IMG/VR virus record: IMGVR_UViG_3300042905_001606
Span: 1-24,121 of that record
Origin: a virus
DNA length: 24,121 nucleotides
Reading direction: 5' to 3' (one strand)
Shown here: piece by piece, positions 7,801 through 16,708 of the stretch
Position numbering within the stretch: the stretch's first letter is position 1
How the letters are laid out: each line of letters opens with the position of its first letter
Program-made: the position numbers and the translations under genes
The notes under the pieces: generated by a model
Databases searched by the model: none
What the model saw: only the letters and a program-made list of their open reading frames with translations
What the model was told of the DNA's origin: nothing

Positions 7801-9927
7801 ATCAGTGATATCGGTGTTTCCTGGTGTTATCAAAACAGAAGAAACCGAGAAAATGTCAACACGAGGCAACTCAAAGTAAAACCTTCCCACATCATCGGTT
7901 CGTTTGGCAGTAGAAACTGCTATGGCTGGTGTGGTAGCGGTTTGCGCTGTTTTGTATCTGAAACTTGCAGGAGGATTTTCCGTCAGGACCGGAGTGTATT
8001 TTACCGGAACAACAAGCCGAACATTGATGTTCGTTGCTCCAGCAGTGAATCCACGCAGATTGGGAGAGTTTGGAACTTGTAGTCTGATAGTGCTGCCAGC
8101 CGCTCCTCCATTGCTGAGAGTAACACCCGGTGCGGCTGTGGGTGTAAACGCCTGACCAGCCAGAACTGGATCCATAGACACTATTTCAATCTGATCAAGC
8201 ACACCTTGATTGGTTGGTGAACCGTTCAAGTAGTCTATGAAAGAAACAGAAGTTGCAGTGGAAGCATTCGGAATAGATTGGGTCAGATTAGAGCGAGTAA
8301 CTTCATACTGTACCACGTTTCCTGTCATGGTAGGAAGAATATTGTTTGTCACTAGTTTGCTGTACATGGTTAACTGGGTTACGTCATTAATGGCATATCC
8401 AGGTTCAATAGGATACACCAAAGACTGATTCTCTACACCAGTCAAACTTCCAAGCAAAGAACCCGAAACTGGACCAAAGAATGCTAGTGTCTTTCCTGAC
8501 GTACTAGCAGAGCCTGATGTGTGACCGTAGATGAACCCAGACCCAGCACTAGAAACATTTCCACTAACACCGTACAAATAAGCCCGCGCAAGGTAACCCG
8601 TGCTGCCCTGAGTACGGTCAATATACGGAACCAGTCCGTGAAGGAAACCAGTTGCAACAACAGATCCTGGAGACGCAGGATTGGATCCTGCTCTAAACAC
8701 AACCAACGAAGAACCAGAACCAATAGTGACCAAGTTGTTCGCGTAAGTCACACCAAAATTATTAGCATTTGCAACCGAGATTCCCAAGTAATTTCCAATA
8801 AGGTAACTGAAGGTGTTGCTTTCAGTTTTGATGTGATTGGGATCACTGCTTGTGTGTGCGCGAGTAATTCCTATTGTCTGAGGATATCGGGTTTCAAGTT
8901 CGTAGCCTAGAACGTAAGCCTTTCCCGGACCCATCTGCAAATCAAACTTCGTTGTGTTGCTTGCATTTCTCCTAACCGTTGTTTCAAACGGAGAAACGAC
9001 ATACGAACCAGACTCGTCATACGTTCTACGAGCCAAAACATTCTGTATTTCCCCGTATGTGATCTTTTCTACTTTACGGGTAATCTTACCAAACTCAATA
9101 CGAATAAGTTCAATAAAGTCTCTTGGGGTTGTCGTGACATCCGACTGATCCAATTCAAACACAATCTTGTAACGATCCGCCCCAGGAGCGTTGTAGTTGT
9201 ATGAACCGATAGAAGGATCTCTTAACGTAGAGTCGTCTTGCTCAGTGATTGCATCACGAGTTATAGAGAAACCTATCTTCTTTGTTAGTAGAGAAAACTC
9301 GGTTCCAAAAGTTAAATCCCTATAAGAGGTTGGTGCACTTACTACTCTATACGGAGAGAATGTAAGCATGGGGTTTCTAGCAAAGAACCCGTCAATATAA
9401 AAAATTCCTTCATCAACAGTCACTAGTTTGCAAATACCTGTTGCGTAGGTAGCCGTTACAGGAGACACATTCGCAAACACCACTTGCTCGTCTTTAACAA
9501 AGTTGAACGTCGGAGGAACACTTGATCCTGATATAATATCGTATACCAAGATAAGATTTTTGTCTGAACCAGCATCAGGAGCAATGTAATGAACAACCTT
9601 TGCTCGGAAGTCTGCTCCAACCAAGTATCCGCCCAAAAACTGCTCGTAATCCGTGATCCCAAATACAGATGTGCCAACATCATCAAGGCTAATCATAACG
9701 TAGTTTGCATTTCTAACTGTAATGCCACCACCAACGATACGAGAACCGTCTTTGAACAGGTGGTCACCAATTTTTGAAATTTGACTCTGAAGAATCGTTT
9801 GTAGTTGGGTCAATTCACGGGCTTGTACCGCGTATCCAGGCTTGAAAAGAACCCGCAAAAAGCCCTTTTCGGAGTCAAAGTCGTCGTAGTACGGGTTTAT
9901 GTTAAAGATTGTTTGGTCGTATGCCAT
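4891..9927 (-). CDS. Giant baseplate/tail structural protein, DUF4815 type
   Basis: 1678 residues, ATG start with GAGGA about 6 nt upstream and 9 nt after the gp8 stop. The N-terminal signature (NPYYDDFDSEKGFLRVLFKP at 11-30, then GYAVQARELTQLQTILQSQI) is the hallmark of the DUF4815 proteins that follow gene 8 in marine T4-like phages. That body appears to run to about residue 830. Residues 903-930 are helical (IGKLEKRIDDVEVFAKLSI). A WNDWESIWTG motif with an acidic run lies at 1084-1102, and a basic Arg-rich stretch at 1148-1163. Residues 1318-1410 form a beta domain (GIFLDSVSLYFYGKD, VYLQPGEYAICITTNSSEY) that recurs in this protein class. By position it stands where T4 has gp9/gp10, so a peripheral wedge or fibre-docking role is inferred. 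It has no lytic or glycosidase motif that I can see. Confidence 0.9.
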   Translation of the reverse strand: MAYDQTIFNINPYYDDFDSEKGFLRVLFKPGYAVQARELTQLQTILQSQISKIGDHLFKDGSRIVGGGITVRNANYVMISLDDVGTSVFGITDYEQFLGGYLVGADFRAKVVHYIAPDAGSDKNLILVYDIISGSSVPPTFNFVKDEQVVFANVSPVTATYATGICKLVTVDEGIFYIDGFFARNPMLTFSPYRVVSAPTSYRDLTFGTEFSLLTKKIGFSITRDAITEQDDSTLRDPSIGSYNYNAPGADRYKIVFELDQSDVTTTPRDFIELIRIEFGKITRKVEKITYGEIQNVLARRTYDESGSYVVSPFETTVRRNASNTTKFDLQMGPGKAYVLGYELETRYPQTIGITRAHTSSDPNHIKTESNTFSYLIGNYLGISVANANNFGVTYANNLVTIGSGSSLVVFRAGSNPASPGSVVATGFLHGLVPYIDRTQGSTGYLARAYLYGVSGNVSSAGSGFIYGHTSGSASTSGKTLAFFGPVSGSLLGSLTGVENQSLVYPIEPGYAINDVTQLTMYSKLVTNNILPTMTGNVVQYEVTRSNLTQSIPNASTATSVSFIDYLNGSPTNQGVLDQIEIVSMDPVLAGQAFTPTAAPGVTLSNGGAAGSTIRLQVPNSPNLRGFTAGATNINVRLVVPVKYTPVLTENPPASFRYKTAQTATTPAIAVSTAKRTDDVGRFYFELPRVDIFSVSSVLITPGNTDITDDFELDDGQRESHYENSRLYIKKTAEGLARYTSSPVSFVVNYSYFEHKGLTAGPFIGKKSYPGITYENIPLFTNPRTGKTVSLANCLDFRRTGLTAESAMLKPYGGYEFSSITESGTAVSYNHFLPRIDKLCLKPDPADGSALFFTVSGVPDLAPIAPPDPLDGLVLATVTVPAYTHNPEDIVFTPANNQRYTMADIGKLEKRIDDVEVFAKLSISESEIDARSLKTSASANEPLKTSIFSDEFYGHSTSDVSSSDHVCSVDFERGELRPYFTNSPVSYTDSGVSRVTTNTFVSNDGVVGLTYSAADYISNIQFTKRVKPNPSNTVNWLGTLKLSRQIFPYFDNGYRPVVKTNSLLENDNWVGSNAGNSRGFGTQWNDWESIWTGIEEVEEEQDDIQKQILETPRVDSQSSIPSVNSGNVRSGVNRGVLSVNQKNSNYIRSRNLRNRIRRKVGSRIVDNSVVPYFPTTTVGVTAFGLKPNMNSSSGLALYVDDVRLVTNLTTNENGTCETSFTIPSSTFLAGTKSVRISDSSVVENCTVSAEENIYCSGALLQQDSGSYSTRPPTLRRRTVNSETISKDPFNKSQDSLVNSNPTEPLSQTFFVDKVTNPEGIFLDSVSLYFYGKDTILPLTVDIRPTVSGYPSPSVIMPFSTVVKTPSEISVSKTQPVETQFKFSTPVYLQPGEYAICITTNSSEYELFAADVSANSFDQSGRAGNNQLVGTLFTPQGSSTIVQDNNTDLMFKVSRCAFSASTGTIQYSNLLNCQNRQVIKIYAPEVVPADCSVSRTLQSSVGGSVLFGNNESVYMQTLFGANPSVTYNLNRGVANTVSPLVDIQAQYGTSVQMYGGLGASNYVSRAVELPENIASDGIAVFVNANIPSGSSVKAYYRVASVGETNIFGKTWQPLTQISIPFTSTSEIDYREMVFRTTAPVSPTFKIYQVRLELSSSSSTPTYYQTPAVRSVRSVSFINP

Positions 9928-9936
9928 GTCTTCCTC

Positions 9937-12288
9937 TTAGAAGCCCAAACGCACTCTGAACTCTTCTTTTTGTCCAATTGTTCTCTGTATTGGGCGAACA
10001 TTGTTTATGTATAGAATCTCCCCAGAGGTAGGAAGAATTTCTGGTGGATCTACCGACGATACCACATACTGTCCAAGAGTCGTTCCAGTCACGCCGTATG
10101 CCTCTGACGCTCTGTTGCCAAAAACTCCCTTAAACTTCCCAGTGACGTTCGTGACATACAAGAAACCGCAAGATGGATTGACTAGTTCCCAATGGTAAAC
10201 TGTTCCGAAAGCGTAATCTGCGTTTGTACCTGTTTTGCCTTGCAACACAAAATCGCCTTCAGAGAACGAATTTCTTGACAATGCAGCAGAGGTAATATCA
10301 AGCCCTCCGGTGTGACCACTAACACTGGTGGCTACAGTGATTTTGTGGAGTCCTCGATAAGACGGAGTTCTGTCGGTGTCAAAGTAAGCACTGCCAACAT
10401 CTACCACTCTATAGAAGTTTTTGCTGAACTCGTCTCCAAAGTTGTAGACAGTGGGTGTTCCTGGATTGGCGTTTATGATCCAAACGTACTCTCCGTAAGC
10501 GGGGTAAATACGTACAATCGAAGCAGTCTTTCCACTAGACTGCCCAACCAAGTCCGAAGATCCAGCAACAAATCCGTAATCACTTTGTAGTTCTACTGAA
10601 ACAGTGAGTCCTAATACGCTCACCACCGAGCCACTAGAGGTAATATCGAATCCATACGATACTCCCTGACCTTGTGTAAAATCTGTTCCGGCTGGAATCA
10701 CCTGTCTGACTATTTCTCCAGGAAAGAACTCTACTGGCTGATCTATACGAAGCCTAAAACGATTCTTACGATCCTGATATGTAAAAAAATCACTGGAACT
10801 GTTTTGTGTTTTTAGCAGGATAGGTTCTTGTCTGGACTTTATAGACACAACCTTTGCGGAAGAAGAACTCTCTGCTCCCACTATGACGTTTGCGTAGTCT
10901 CCCGTGAATATGTCCTCTACCGAAGAAATTATTCCACTTTCTTCTTCTCCTTGCAGACTAATGTCTCGGAAGAACGGAGACTCCGATCCAGCCAACCGCT
11001 TTGTACCATCGGACAGGACGGGATTCTTTATTATTCCAAACTGACGATACGATCCACCACCAACAAATTTTTCAGAGTCAAATTCATTGATCTCAACCAC
11101 CACAATCACGTCTTTGATATTCAACTCAGACAATATGTTAGATCCGTGACCTCCCTTTGAAGACAGAATCGGTGTTATGGTAGGGTGGACTGTAGTGGCA
11201 GTTTTGCTGCTGACTACTGTGCCTTCTATTTTAGAGTAGTCCTTGCCTCTGCCTACTAAATTAAAGGCTGTTATTTGTTTGTTGTTGTTTGTGCTAACGA
11301 AACCGTATGCGTCTCTACCGTTTCCAACGAATTTTACATGGGGTAGTATTTCTACCGATGTAATAAGTCCGCCGAGTGAAGGCTCAAGGTGAAAAGGTAT
11401 GACATCATTTTCAAGAACTATGGTTAGTGTGGATGTTCCTATACCACTTACACTCTTTATTATTCCGTAGTTGTTAACCTGTGTTGGATTGCGCTCACAC
11501 TTTTCAACTCGGACAACGTATCCAACGTAATCTATTGCTGTGCCTGTAAACTTGGCAATGGAAGGGGCGTCTGTTACTGTTAGTGTGTTGGTCACTCTGT
11601 CGTAAAAACTGATGTCTACTACAGCAGACCCACTGCTAGAACTTCGGGCAATTGTTTTTGGATACACGCCCCAAGACACACCAGTGCCGAAATTAGATAC
11701 CTCTACTCGCGTCAGAGAACCTGATACAGACGTGAGTTGTGTATTGTATTGATTAACGGTTTCAGTATCTGTACTGGTTGACGCGTAATCAATAGGCAAG
11801 TAATCAATCAACTCATAAGGAAGATCGCTTTCTCTCACCGTGGCAAGGTATTTCCATGTGTATCCATCTGAACCAGTAAATGGTTCGGTCAAAGTCTGTG
11901 TTGGTTTTACCGTCGATGTCCCTGTCCCCGACTTCAAGCACTTGTAGATGTTGTTGTCGTCTGTGACCACATAAAACTGCTTTGGGTCATCTGCATCAAA
12001 GAGTTCAACCGTATCTTTATACTCGTCGTAGGCAGTTCCGCTCTGCCAAGTGTATCGCGGGATAGCAAAGAGTATTTTTTCCGGAGACAGTTTCTTGTAC
12101 GCAATAATGTTGTTCATCACATCGTATTCAGACGAGTCCGTATCCGAGTACACCGGAGGAGAGGTATCGTTCGTCCAAGGAGTGCTTTTGGCTACGAAAA
12201 AGAAGTACTGATTCTCGTTTCGTTCAAGTTCCTTGAGAAAACTTTCAGCATACGAGCGTTCGAGTGATGCTTTGATGTAACTAGCCAT
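9937..12288 (-). CDS. 8: Baseplate wedge protein gp8-like, greatly extended
   Basis: 783 residues, more than twice T4 gp8 (334). ATG start with AAGGGG 5 nt upstream, 10 nt after the preceding stop. The N-terminal core carries gp8 landmarks: FFFVAKSTPW near 29-38 (T4: 'FITFGRSEPW'), IPRYTW at 76-81, and EPFTGSDGYTWKYLATV at 135-151 (T4: 'EPGDGYVWEYLFEI'). The C-terminus GEILYINNVRPIQRTIGQKE at 756-775 matches the T4 ending with its 'GEMIYMENRPPI' element. The extra length lies between these ends. That stretch includes a GRDAYGFVSTNNNKQI segment (324-339) and KGGHGSN (378-384), also seen in cyanophage gp8. In T4, gp8 dimers bind gp7 and gp10 in the wedge. Confidence 0.9.
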   Translation of the reverse strand: MASYIKASLERSYAESFLKELERNENQYFFFVAKSTPWTNDTSPPVYSDTDSSEYDVMNNIIAYKKLSPEKILFAIPRYTWQSGTAYDEYKDTVELFDADDPKQFYVVTDDNNIYKCLKSGTGTSTVKPTQTLTEPFTGSDGYTWKYLATVRESDLPYELIDYLPIDYASTSTDTETVNQYNTQLTSVSGSLTRVEVSNFGTGVSWGVYPKTIARSSSSGSAVVDISFYDRVTNTLTVTDAPSIAKFTGTAIDYVGYVVRVEKCERNPTQVNNYGIIKSVSGIGTSTLTIVLENDVIPFHLEPSLGGLITSVEILPHVKFVGNGRDAYGFVSTNNNKQITAFNLVGRGKDYSKIEGTVVSSKTATTVHPTITPILSSKGGHGSNILSELNIKDVIVVVEINEFDSEKFVGGGSYRQFGIIKNPVLSDGTKRLAGSESPFFRDISLQGEEESGIISSVEDIFTGDYANVIVGAESSSSAKVVSIKSRQEPILLKTQNSSSDFFTYQDRKNRFRLRIDQPVEFFPGEIVRQVIPAGTDFTQGQGVSYGFDITSSGSVVSVLGLTVSVELQSDYGFVAGSSDLVGQSSGKTASIVRIYPAYGEYVWIINANPGTPTVYNFGDEFSKNFYRVVDVGSAYFDTDRTPSYRGLHKITVATSVSGHTGGLDITSAALSRNSFSEGDFVLQGKTGTNADYAFGTVYHWELVNPSCGFLYVTNVTGKFKGVFGNRASEAYGVTGTTLGQYVVSSVDPPEILPTSGEILYINNVRPIQRTIGQKEEFRVRLGF

Positions 12289-12298
12289 TTGTACCCCT

Positions 12299-15200
12299 TT
12301 ACAGTCCTACGTTCGTGTATGTATCGTTGGACAATACAGTTCCATCCGACAGAACCGTACCCGATGATTTGTATATTGAATCTGGAAGAGCAAAGAATCT
12401 GATTAGCGGTGTACCAGAAAATTCAGAACCAAAAGGTATGGTTGATATGTTCTTATTGTTCGGGTGGTTTTCTATGTCCCAATACGTAACCCCCTGAGCG
12501 AATGCGCTTGGATGACTTAGTCTAAACGCATCAGGCATTTTAGTCTCCAAAAGAGTGGCGTACTTACGAGTCAAGTACGCATACACACCCTGTCGCTCGG
12601 TTTCACTTAGTTTTCTATCGTAGACTATCACCTCGTAAATAACACCCTCGAAACCATAAGATCCATTGGTAAGAGCACTGTTTACCCATGCTTGAGAACC
12701 AAAACCCAAACTGGAGTCAGCCGAAAGTGTTGTTCTTAATAGAGATCCAAATCTACCAATACTCATGGTTACACCCGAAACAGGAAACGGAGACTCTGAT
12801 GCGTTTCCAACAGCATTTGCCACGTACCGTCCGGTTGAACGGGAGAAATTGGTTGCCCTGTCTCCGTTTACCCACGCGTAAATCGTGCCGTCTGTGTCTC
12901 GTGCAGCCTCGGCAATTACCACTCCACTACAAACTCCTGAAACGTGCGGGTCGTAGGCTATGGTCTTGCACTCCGCGTCACGGTTACCCAAAAATCCTCC
13001 ACGTGGGCGGAAAGCAAATAGTCCTGCTGCGCTAGCCAAGCCAGCCGCGCTTGGATACCTAAACACTCCGCCTTGTACAGAATAGTATACAGAAGTCTGA
13101 TACGATGGCGTGCGGTCTATGTTGTTCCATGATCTCGCGTACGCAACCCCATCACTAAACGCAAGACTGAGTCCTTCTTGCCGAGTAAATCGGTAAGAAC
13201 TACAGATCATAACACCTCGGTCATATGCGTCGCTTGATGTTTGGTACACAACAAACATATCCATGTCTTTGTTGGTGTTTGTGACTATTGGTTTGGTGAG
13301 GTTGAAATGCCTGCCGGTCAATAGTTTTTCTCCGGTGAATCCAGAATAAAATGTTATGCCCTTTACACCAAGAGTTTTACCGTCAGATCCTGAACCGACC
13401 CATGTGCTTTCGGCACTGTACAACACACCACCATTGAACGATATGCCAGTGGCTCCTGTTATGCCCAAATGCTTGAACGCAATTTTGGGGCGTAAAGAAT
13501 CAATCGTGACACCAGCGTAAACACTAGTAGTCACACCTGCACTAACCGTACCAAACACAGGCGTTACTCGTTTGCCGTTGTACGACAATTCTTTGATTGT
13601 TACGCTGGTTCCTGCGTTTGCAGTGTCGGCAGAGTTCAAATAGAAAGACGAGTCAAAGTAATAGGTCTTTCCGTATCCAACATACCCTCGTCTTGCCTCG
13701 CGCCCGTCCACGCGGAAAATGATATTCGGTTCCACGTACTCCAATTCAAACACCGTGTTGTCAAACGCTGTCAAAACAGAGGTACCTGTAACCAATGGTG
13801 GACTACTGTCAATCATGTTGTTGTTGTTTCCAGGAATTTTAAATCCCCCCAAAATTGTTCTGTTTGGAGTAACACCACCATACGGACCATACGAGTACAG
13901 GTAGTTGTCTATTCCAGTTTCACTCACCGCAGTAGGATTTTCAGACAAGCCCACGATACACAGTCTTCCCGTTTTAAATCCTCCACACGCACCGTTAAAC
14001 ACAACTGCCACTTTGGTTACTGGTGTGGTGTTGTCGGAAACGTGTCGTCCCCAAGAAGTAGCCGTGTTAGCAGTGTGGTTTATTTGCGCAACGTCATTCC
14101 AAAAATCCCATGTTGGTGGTATTGCGTCGTTTTTGTTTGGAGATGCGTCTCTCCACACATCCATGCACGCGCCGGAAACAAAAGCACCACACACACCAAT
14201 GTTCTCCGGCTTCAGCCACAGCACCAGTCCAGAAAACTGGTCAGGTGCAGAACGCTGCTCATTGCCTCGCGTCCAAGCAGTCAGCCCTCCTAGTGGTGCG
14301 CCAATAGGATTATGTGCAGTCAATCCAAACTCGTCCATCACGGTGTACGTGTATCCCATTCCCGAATTAAAGAACAGAGAACCAACAGACGCAGAATTGC
14401 CGTTTGGTCCGATTTCTGTGCTTACACCAATATACGGGTTGTATCCATTTGGATAAAAGTCTCCAACCGCTCCACACCAACCACCCGCAGGCAGAGACGC
14501 ACCGGGAGGAGTGGTTTTGTACGGGTGACCTTGTGGCAAGTTGCCGTCTAGGTTGTACTTGTGAGCAAGGTAGCCTTCAATCTTCTGCCGATCACTGGTT
14601 CCCACATCGCCCTGATAGCAAAGGATTTCTGCGATTTCTCCATCGAATGCTCCAACCAAAGAATCAGCCCTCTGCTGCCCTATTTGCAGAGGTTCTGGAG
14701 CAATTGCTGCCCCTGTTGGCTGCGCTTGTGCCACAGTTCCGAGACAAACCCCGTCAACAAACAGGGACATGGGACCAGAAACACCTGTGTTGCAAGTGAA
14801 TGTATGAGAGACGAGTTTCCACTCACCCGTTTTGCCAATACTTCCAATGATTCCATTAGTATTGGCAGATGCGTGCCAACTGAACGCTGCAATCTTTGGA
14901 ACTGTCAGGTCTGATCCTGTGACTCCAAAAAATATTCCACGATGTGCACCACGGTCACCAAGCAACATATTACCTGTGGTGCTGAAGCCGAACGCGTTCA
15001 TTTGTGTCAGGCGACCAGGCTTGACCACTGCAAAATATGAAGTGGAAAGAGTAAGACCCAGTGCACCCATTGTTGGACCACTGAATCCCAAACTAACCAT
15101 GTTGCCCGTGTAATCAGGACCACTAAAATTGTACTGTACCGGACGAATACGAACAGTGGGATGGGTGTTCAGTGACTCCTGTTGAAAATTGGGAGTAAGC

Positions 15201-16708
15201 CAAACATTGGAGTTTGGATACGAACCGAAATGAGAGAAAGTGTGTCCACCAACAATACTCCTCCAGTGCCGCACACCAAATATGTCTTCACGGTCAGCAC
15301 TTCTCCCACCTGGATCCGATCCAATAGTAGCCACATTCAAAAGCGTTCCCCATCCTGCGGTGATTCCACTGCTGGTGTTGCCTGCAATGTTGTACCCACT
15401 CAACCACACCTGAAGAGTCGCGCCCTTTACTTGGTTGGGCAAGAAGTACCCGCCGCGCAGGTCATTGAATGTGCGAAGTGCATAGGGAGTGTATCGACCT
15501 ATCACTGGAGTTTCAAAAGTGATTTGTTGAGCAGATGAAACTATATTGTTGTCAATGCTCTTTTTTATCAATAAAGAAGCAAACATCCGAGTACCAGCAG
15601 GGTGAACCAGACGTCTCAGCACATCATAGCAAATACTGAAACAAACCTCACTTTTCAATTCATAAGAAAAGTCTTGGTAGTAGTGTCCGTCCTGAATTCG
15701 CTTGTTGCTTGAAATTTTGCCGCTGTTTCCTAGGAAATATCCAGGATACTCAGTCACTGCACTACGAAGTGCTTTGACTATTGCAGTCTGAACACCTGTT
15801 TCAGAAACAATGCTCACAACAACATCCGTGGCGTAGTTTATACCTGAATTGATGATGCCTATGCGTTTGATGCCTCCGGCAAGACCAACCTGTTCTACCT
15901 TTGCTGCAAATCCACTCCCCGTGGTCGTGGAAACTGTCACGATGTCTCCAACCCTATACCCCGAACCAGAAAGTTCAATATTAAACCCACCCAGTACACT
16001 GTAAGTCTTTTCGGTGTACTCTTCAGTGTCTTTCCTAAAGACTATGTTTTCGTTGGGTAAGAAATCTCCGTTTATGTTGCTCAAGAAAAATTCAGTAACA
16101 GGAAATCCACCAAAGGAATACTGAACAACTGAATCCACTGTAGCAGATGCGATAAGACCGCCCGATCCATTGTATTGGAGTGCTTCTCCGTTCTTCATTG
16201 AGAACAAGTTGGATGTGTTCGTACTTGTTGTTTTTACAGACCGAGGCTCAATCCATCTACCGTCTGAAACTTTTAGTATGTCGTTCTTTGGAAGGTAGAT
16301 TTCCAAATCACTGTCGTACAAAACTCGGAACAAAAACTTGAAAGAGTTTTCTGTTCCCTTGTTGCCATAGAAATCTCGTATTTTCTTGAGCAGTGTTTTT
16401 TTGTTTGGTTTGTTTCCTAACGTGTCCGTAGCGAAAAGTTCAGGAAATGTTGATATATATGTGCTCTTGAAGTGAGAATAGAACTCGTCCACGTTACGGT
16501 CAACATCAGAAACCGTGTCCAACTTTCCCATCACGTATCCAGGGTTTCCCTGTGTGTCCAACCATTCGTAGTAAGCCTTGACAAAAGAAACAATCTTGCG
16601 GTAGTCGCTTCGCATGAATTTAGGGAACTGCTCCTCAATAAAAGGAGCAATCACGTCTTCTAATTCTTCATCACTCGTATTGAGTATAATTTGCTTAATT
16701 TCCGACAT
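12299..16708 (-). CDS. 7: Baseplate wedge protein gp7-like with three LamG/ConA-like modules
   Basis: 1469 residues; the ATG lies inside the end of gene 6 (14-nt overlap), with GAGAGGAA upstream. The first ~385 residues correspond to the C-terminal core of T4 gp7: SFVKAYYEWL (41-50), IRDFYGNKGTENSFKFLFRV (110-129) and DVLRRLVHPAGTRMFASLLI (362-381), which parallel gp7's FYSTKG...YKFLFKVLY and FVHP elements. T4 gp7's large N-terminal part is absent. The rest resembles three LamG/concanavalin-like lectin units. Unit 1 (~430-722) ends in EGYLAHKYNLDGNLPQGHPY, a known tail of bacterial LamG proteins. Unit 2 (~825-1045) opens with GLVLWLKPENIG...WRDASPNKNDA. Unit 3 (~1060-1390) ends in VIVYDRKLSETERQGVYAYL. 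I infer a wedge anchor plus glycan-binding decoration. Confidence 0.87.
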   Translation of the reverse strand: MSEIKQIILNTSDEELEDVIAPFIEEQFPKFMRSDYRKIVSFVKAYYEWLDTQGNPGYVMGKLDTVSDVDRNVDEFYSHFKSTYISTFPELFATDTLGNKPNKKTLLKKIRDFYGNKGTENSFKFLFRVLYDSDLEIYLPKNDILKVSDGRWIEPRSVKTTSTNTSNLFSMKNGEALQYNGSGGLIASATVDSVVQYSFGGFPVTEFFLSNINGDFLPNENIVFRKDTEEYTEKTYSVLGGFNIELSGSGYRVGDIVTVSTTTGSGFAAKVEQVGLAGGIKRIGIINSGINYATDVVVSIVSETGVQTAIVKALRSAVTEYPGYFLGNSGKISSNKRIQDGHYYQDFSYELKSEVCFSICYDVLRRLVHPAGTRMFASLLIKKSIDNNIVSSAQQITFETPVIGRYTPYALRTFNDLRGGYFLPNQVKGATLQVWLSGYNIAGNTSSGITAGWGTLLNVATIGSDPGGRSADREDIFGVRHWRSIVGGHTFSHFGSYPNSNVWLTPNFQQESLNTHPTVRIRPVQYNFSGPDYTGNMVSLGFSGPTMGALGLTLSTSYFAVVKPGRLTQMNAFGFSTTGNMLLGDRGAHRGIFFGVTGSDLTVPKIAAFSWHASANTNGIIGSIGKTGEWKLVSHTFTCNTGVSGPMSLFVDGVCLGTVAQAQPTGAAIAPEPLQIGQQRADSLVGAFDGEIAEILCYQGDVGTSDRQKIEGYLAHKYNLDGNLPQGHPYKTTPPGASLPAGGWCGAVGDFYPNGYNPYIGVSTEIGPNGNSASVGSLFFNSGMGYTYTVMDEFGLTAHNPIGAPLGGLTAWTRGNEQRSAPDQFSGLVLWLKPENIGVCGAFVSGACMDVWRDASPNKNDAIPPTWDFWNDVAQINHTANTATSWGRHVSDNTTPVTKVAVVFNGACGGFKTGRLCIVGLSENPTAVSETGIDNYLYSYGPYGGVTPNRTILGGFKIPGNNNNMIDSSPPLVTGTSVLTAFDNTVFELEYVEPNIIFRVDGREARRGYVGYGKTYYFDSSFYLNSADTANAGTSVTIKELSYNGKRVTPVFGTVSAGVTTSVYAGVTIDSLRPKIAFKHLGITGATGISFNGGVLYSAESTWVGSGSDGKTLGVKGITFYSGFTGEKLLTGRHFNLTKPIVTNTNKDMDMFVVYQTSSDAYDRGVMICSSYRFTRQEGLSLAFSDGVAYARSWNNIDRTPSYQTSVYYSVQGGVFRYPSAAGLASAAGLFAFRPRGGFLGNRDAECKTIAYDPHVSGVCSGVVIAEAARDTDGTIYAWVNGDRATNFSRSTGRYVANAVGNASESPFPVSGVTMSIGRFGSLLRTTLSADSSLGFGSQAWVNSALTNGSYGFEGVIYEVIVYDRKLSETERQGVYAYLTRKYATLLETKMPDAFRLSHPSAFAQGVTYWDIENHPNNKNISTIPFGSEFSGTPLIRFFALPDSIYKSSGTVLSDGTVLSNDTYTNVGL
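12539..13531 (-). other. LamG/concanavalin-like module 3 of the gp7-like protein
   Basis: Residues ~1060-1390. It opens with a strand (RPKIAFKHLGITGATGISFN), has MDMFVVYQTSS and IYAWVNGDRAT in the middle, and ends with GVIYEVIVYDRKLSETERQG and VYAYLTRKYATLL. This is the usual end of bacterial LamG-like units, a last strand followed by a helix. Boundaries are approximate. Confidence 0.65.
13574..14236 (-). other. LamG/concanavalin-like module 2 of the gp7-like protein
   Basis: Residues ~825-1045, from FSGLVLWLKPENIG and DVWRDASPNKNDAIPP to ELEYVEPNIIFRVDGREARR and IKELSYNGKRV. The opening 'LVLWL...W.D.S...NDA' is typical of LamG-like lectin units. It lacks the closing 'EGYLAHK' helix seen in module 1. 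Boundaries are approximate. Confidence 0.6.
14543..15421 (-). other. LamG/concanavalin-like module 1 of the gp7-like protein
   Basis: Residues ~430-722: ATLQVWLSGYNIAG at the start, YFAVVKPG and WKLVSHTFTCNTG in the core, MSLFVDGV, then DGEIAEILCYQGDVGTSDRQ and KIEGYLAHKYNL. This is the best of the three matches to the LamG/ConA-like family. Boundaries are approximate. Confidence 0.75.

Noticed and set aside
13905-14456. 183-codon open frame on the plus strand
   Set aside because: It lies wholly opposite the gp7-like gene, has no recognisable family or well-placed ribosome site, and its composition follows the complementary codons.
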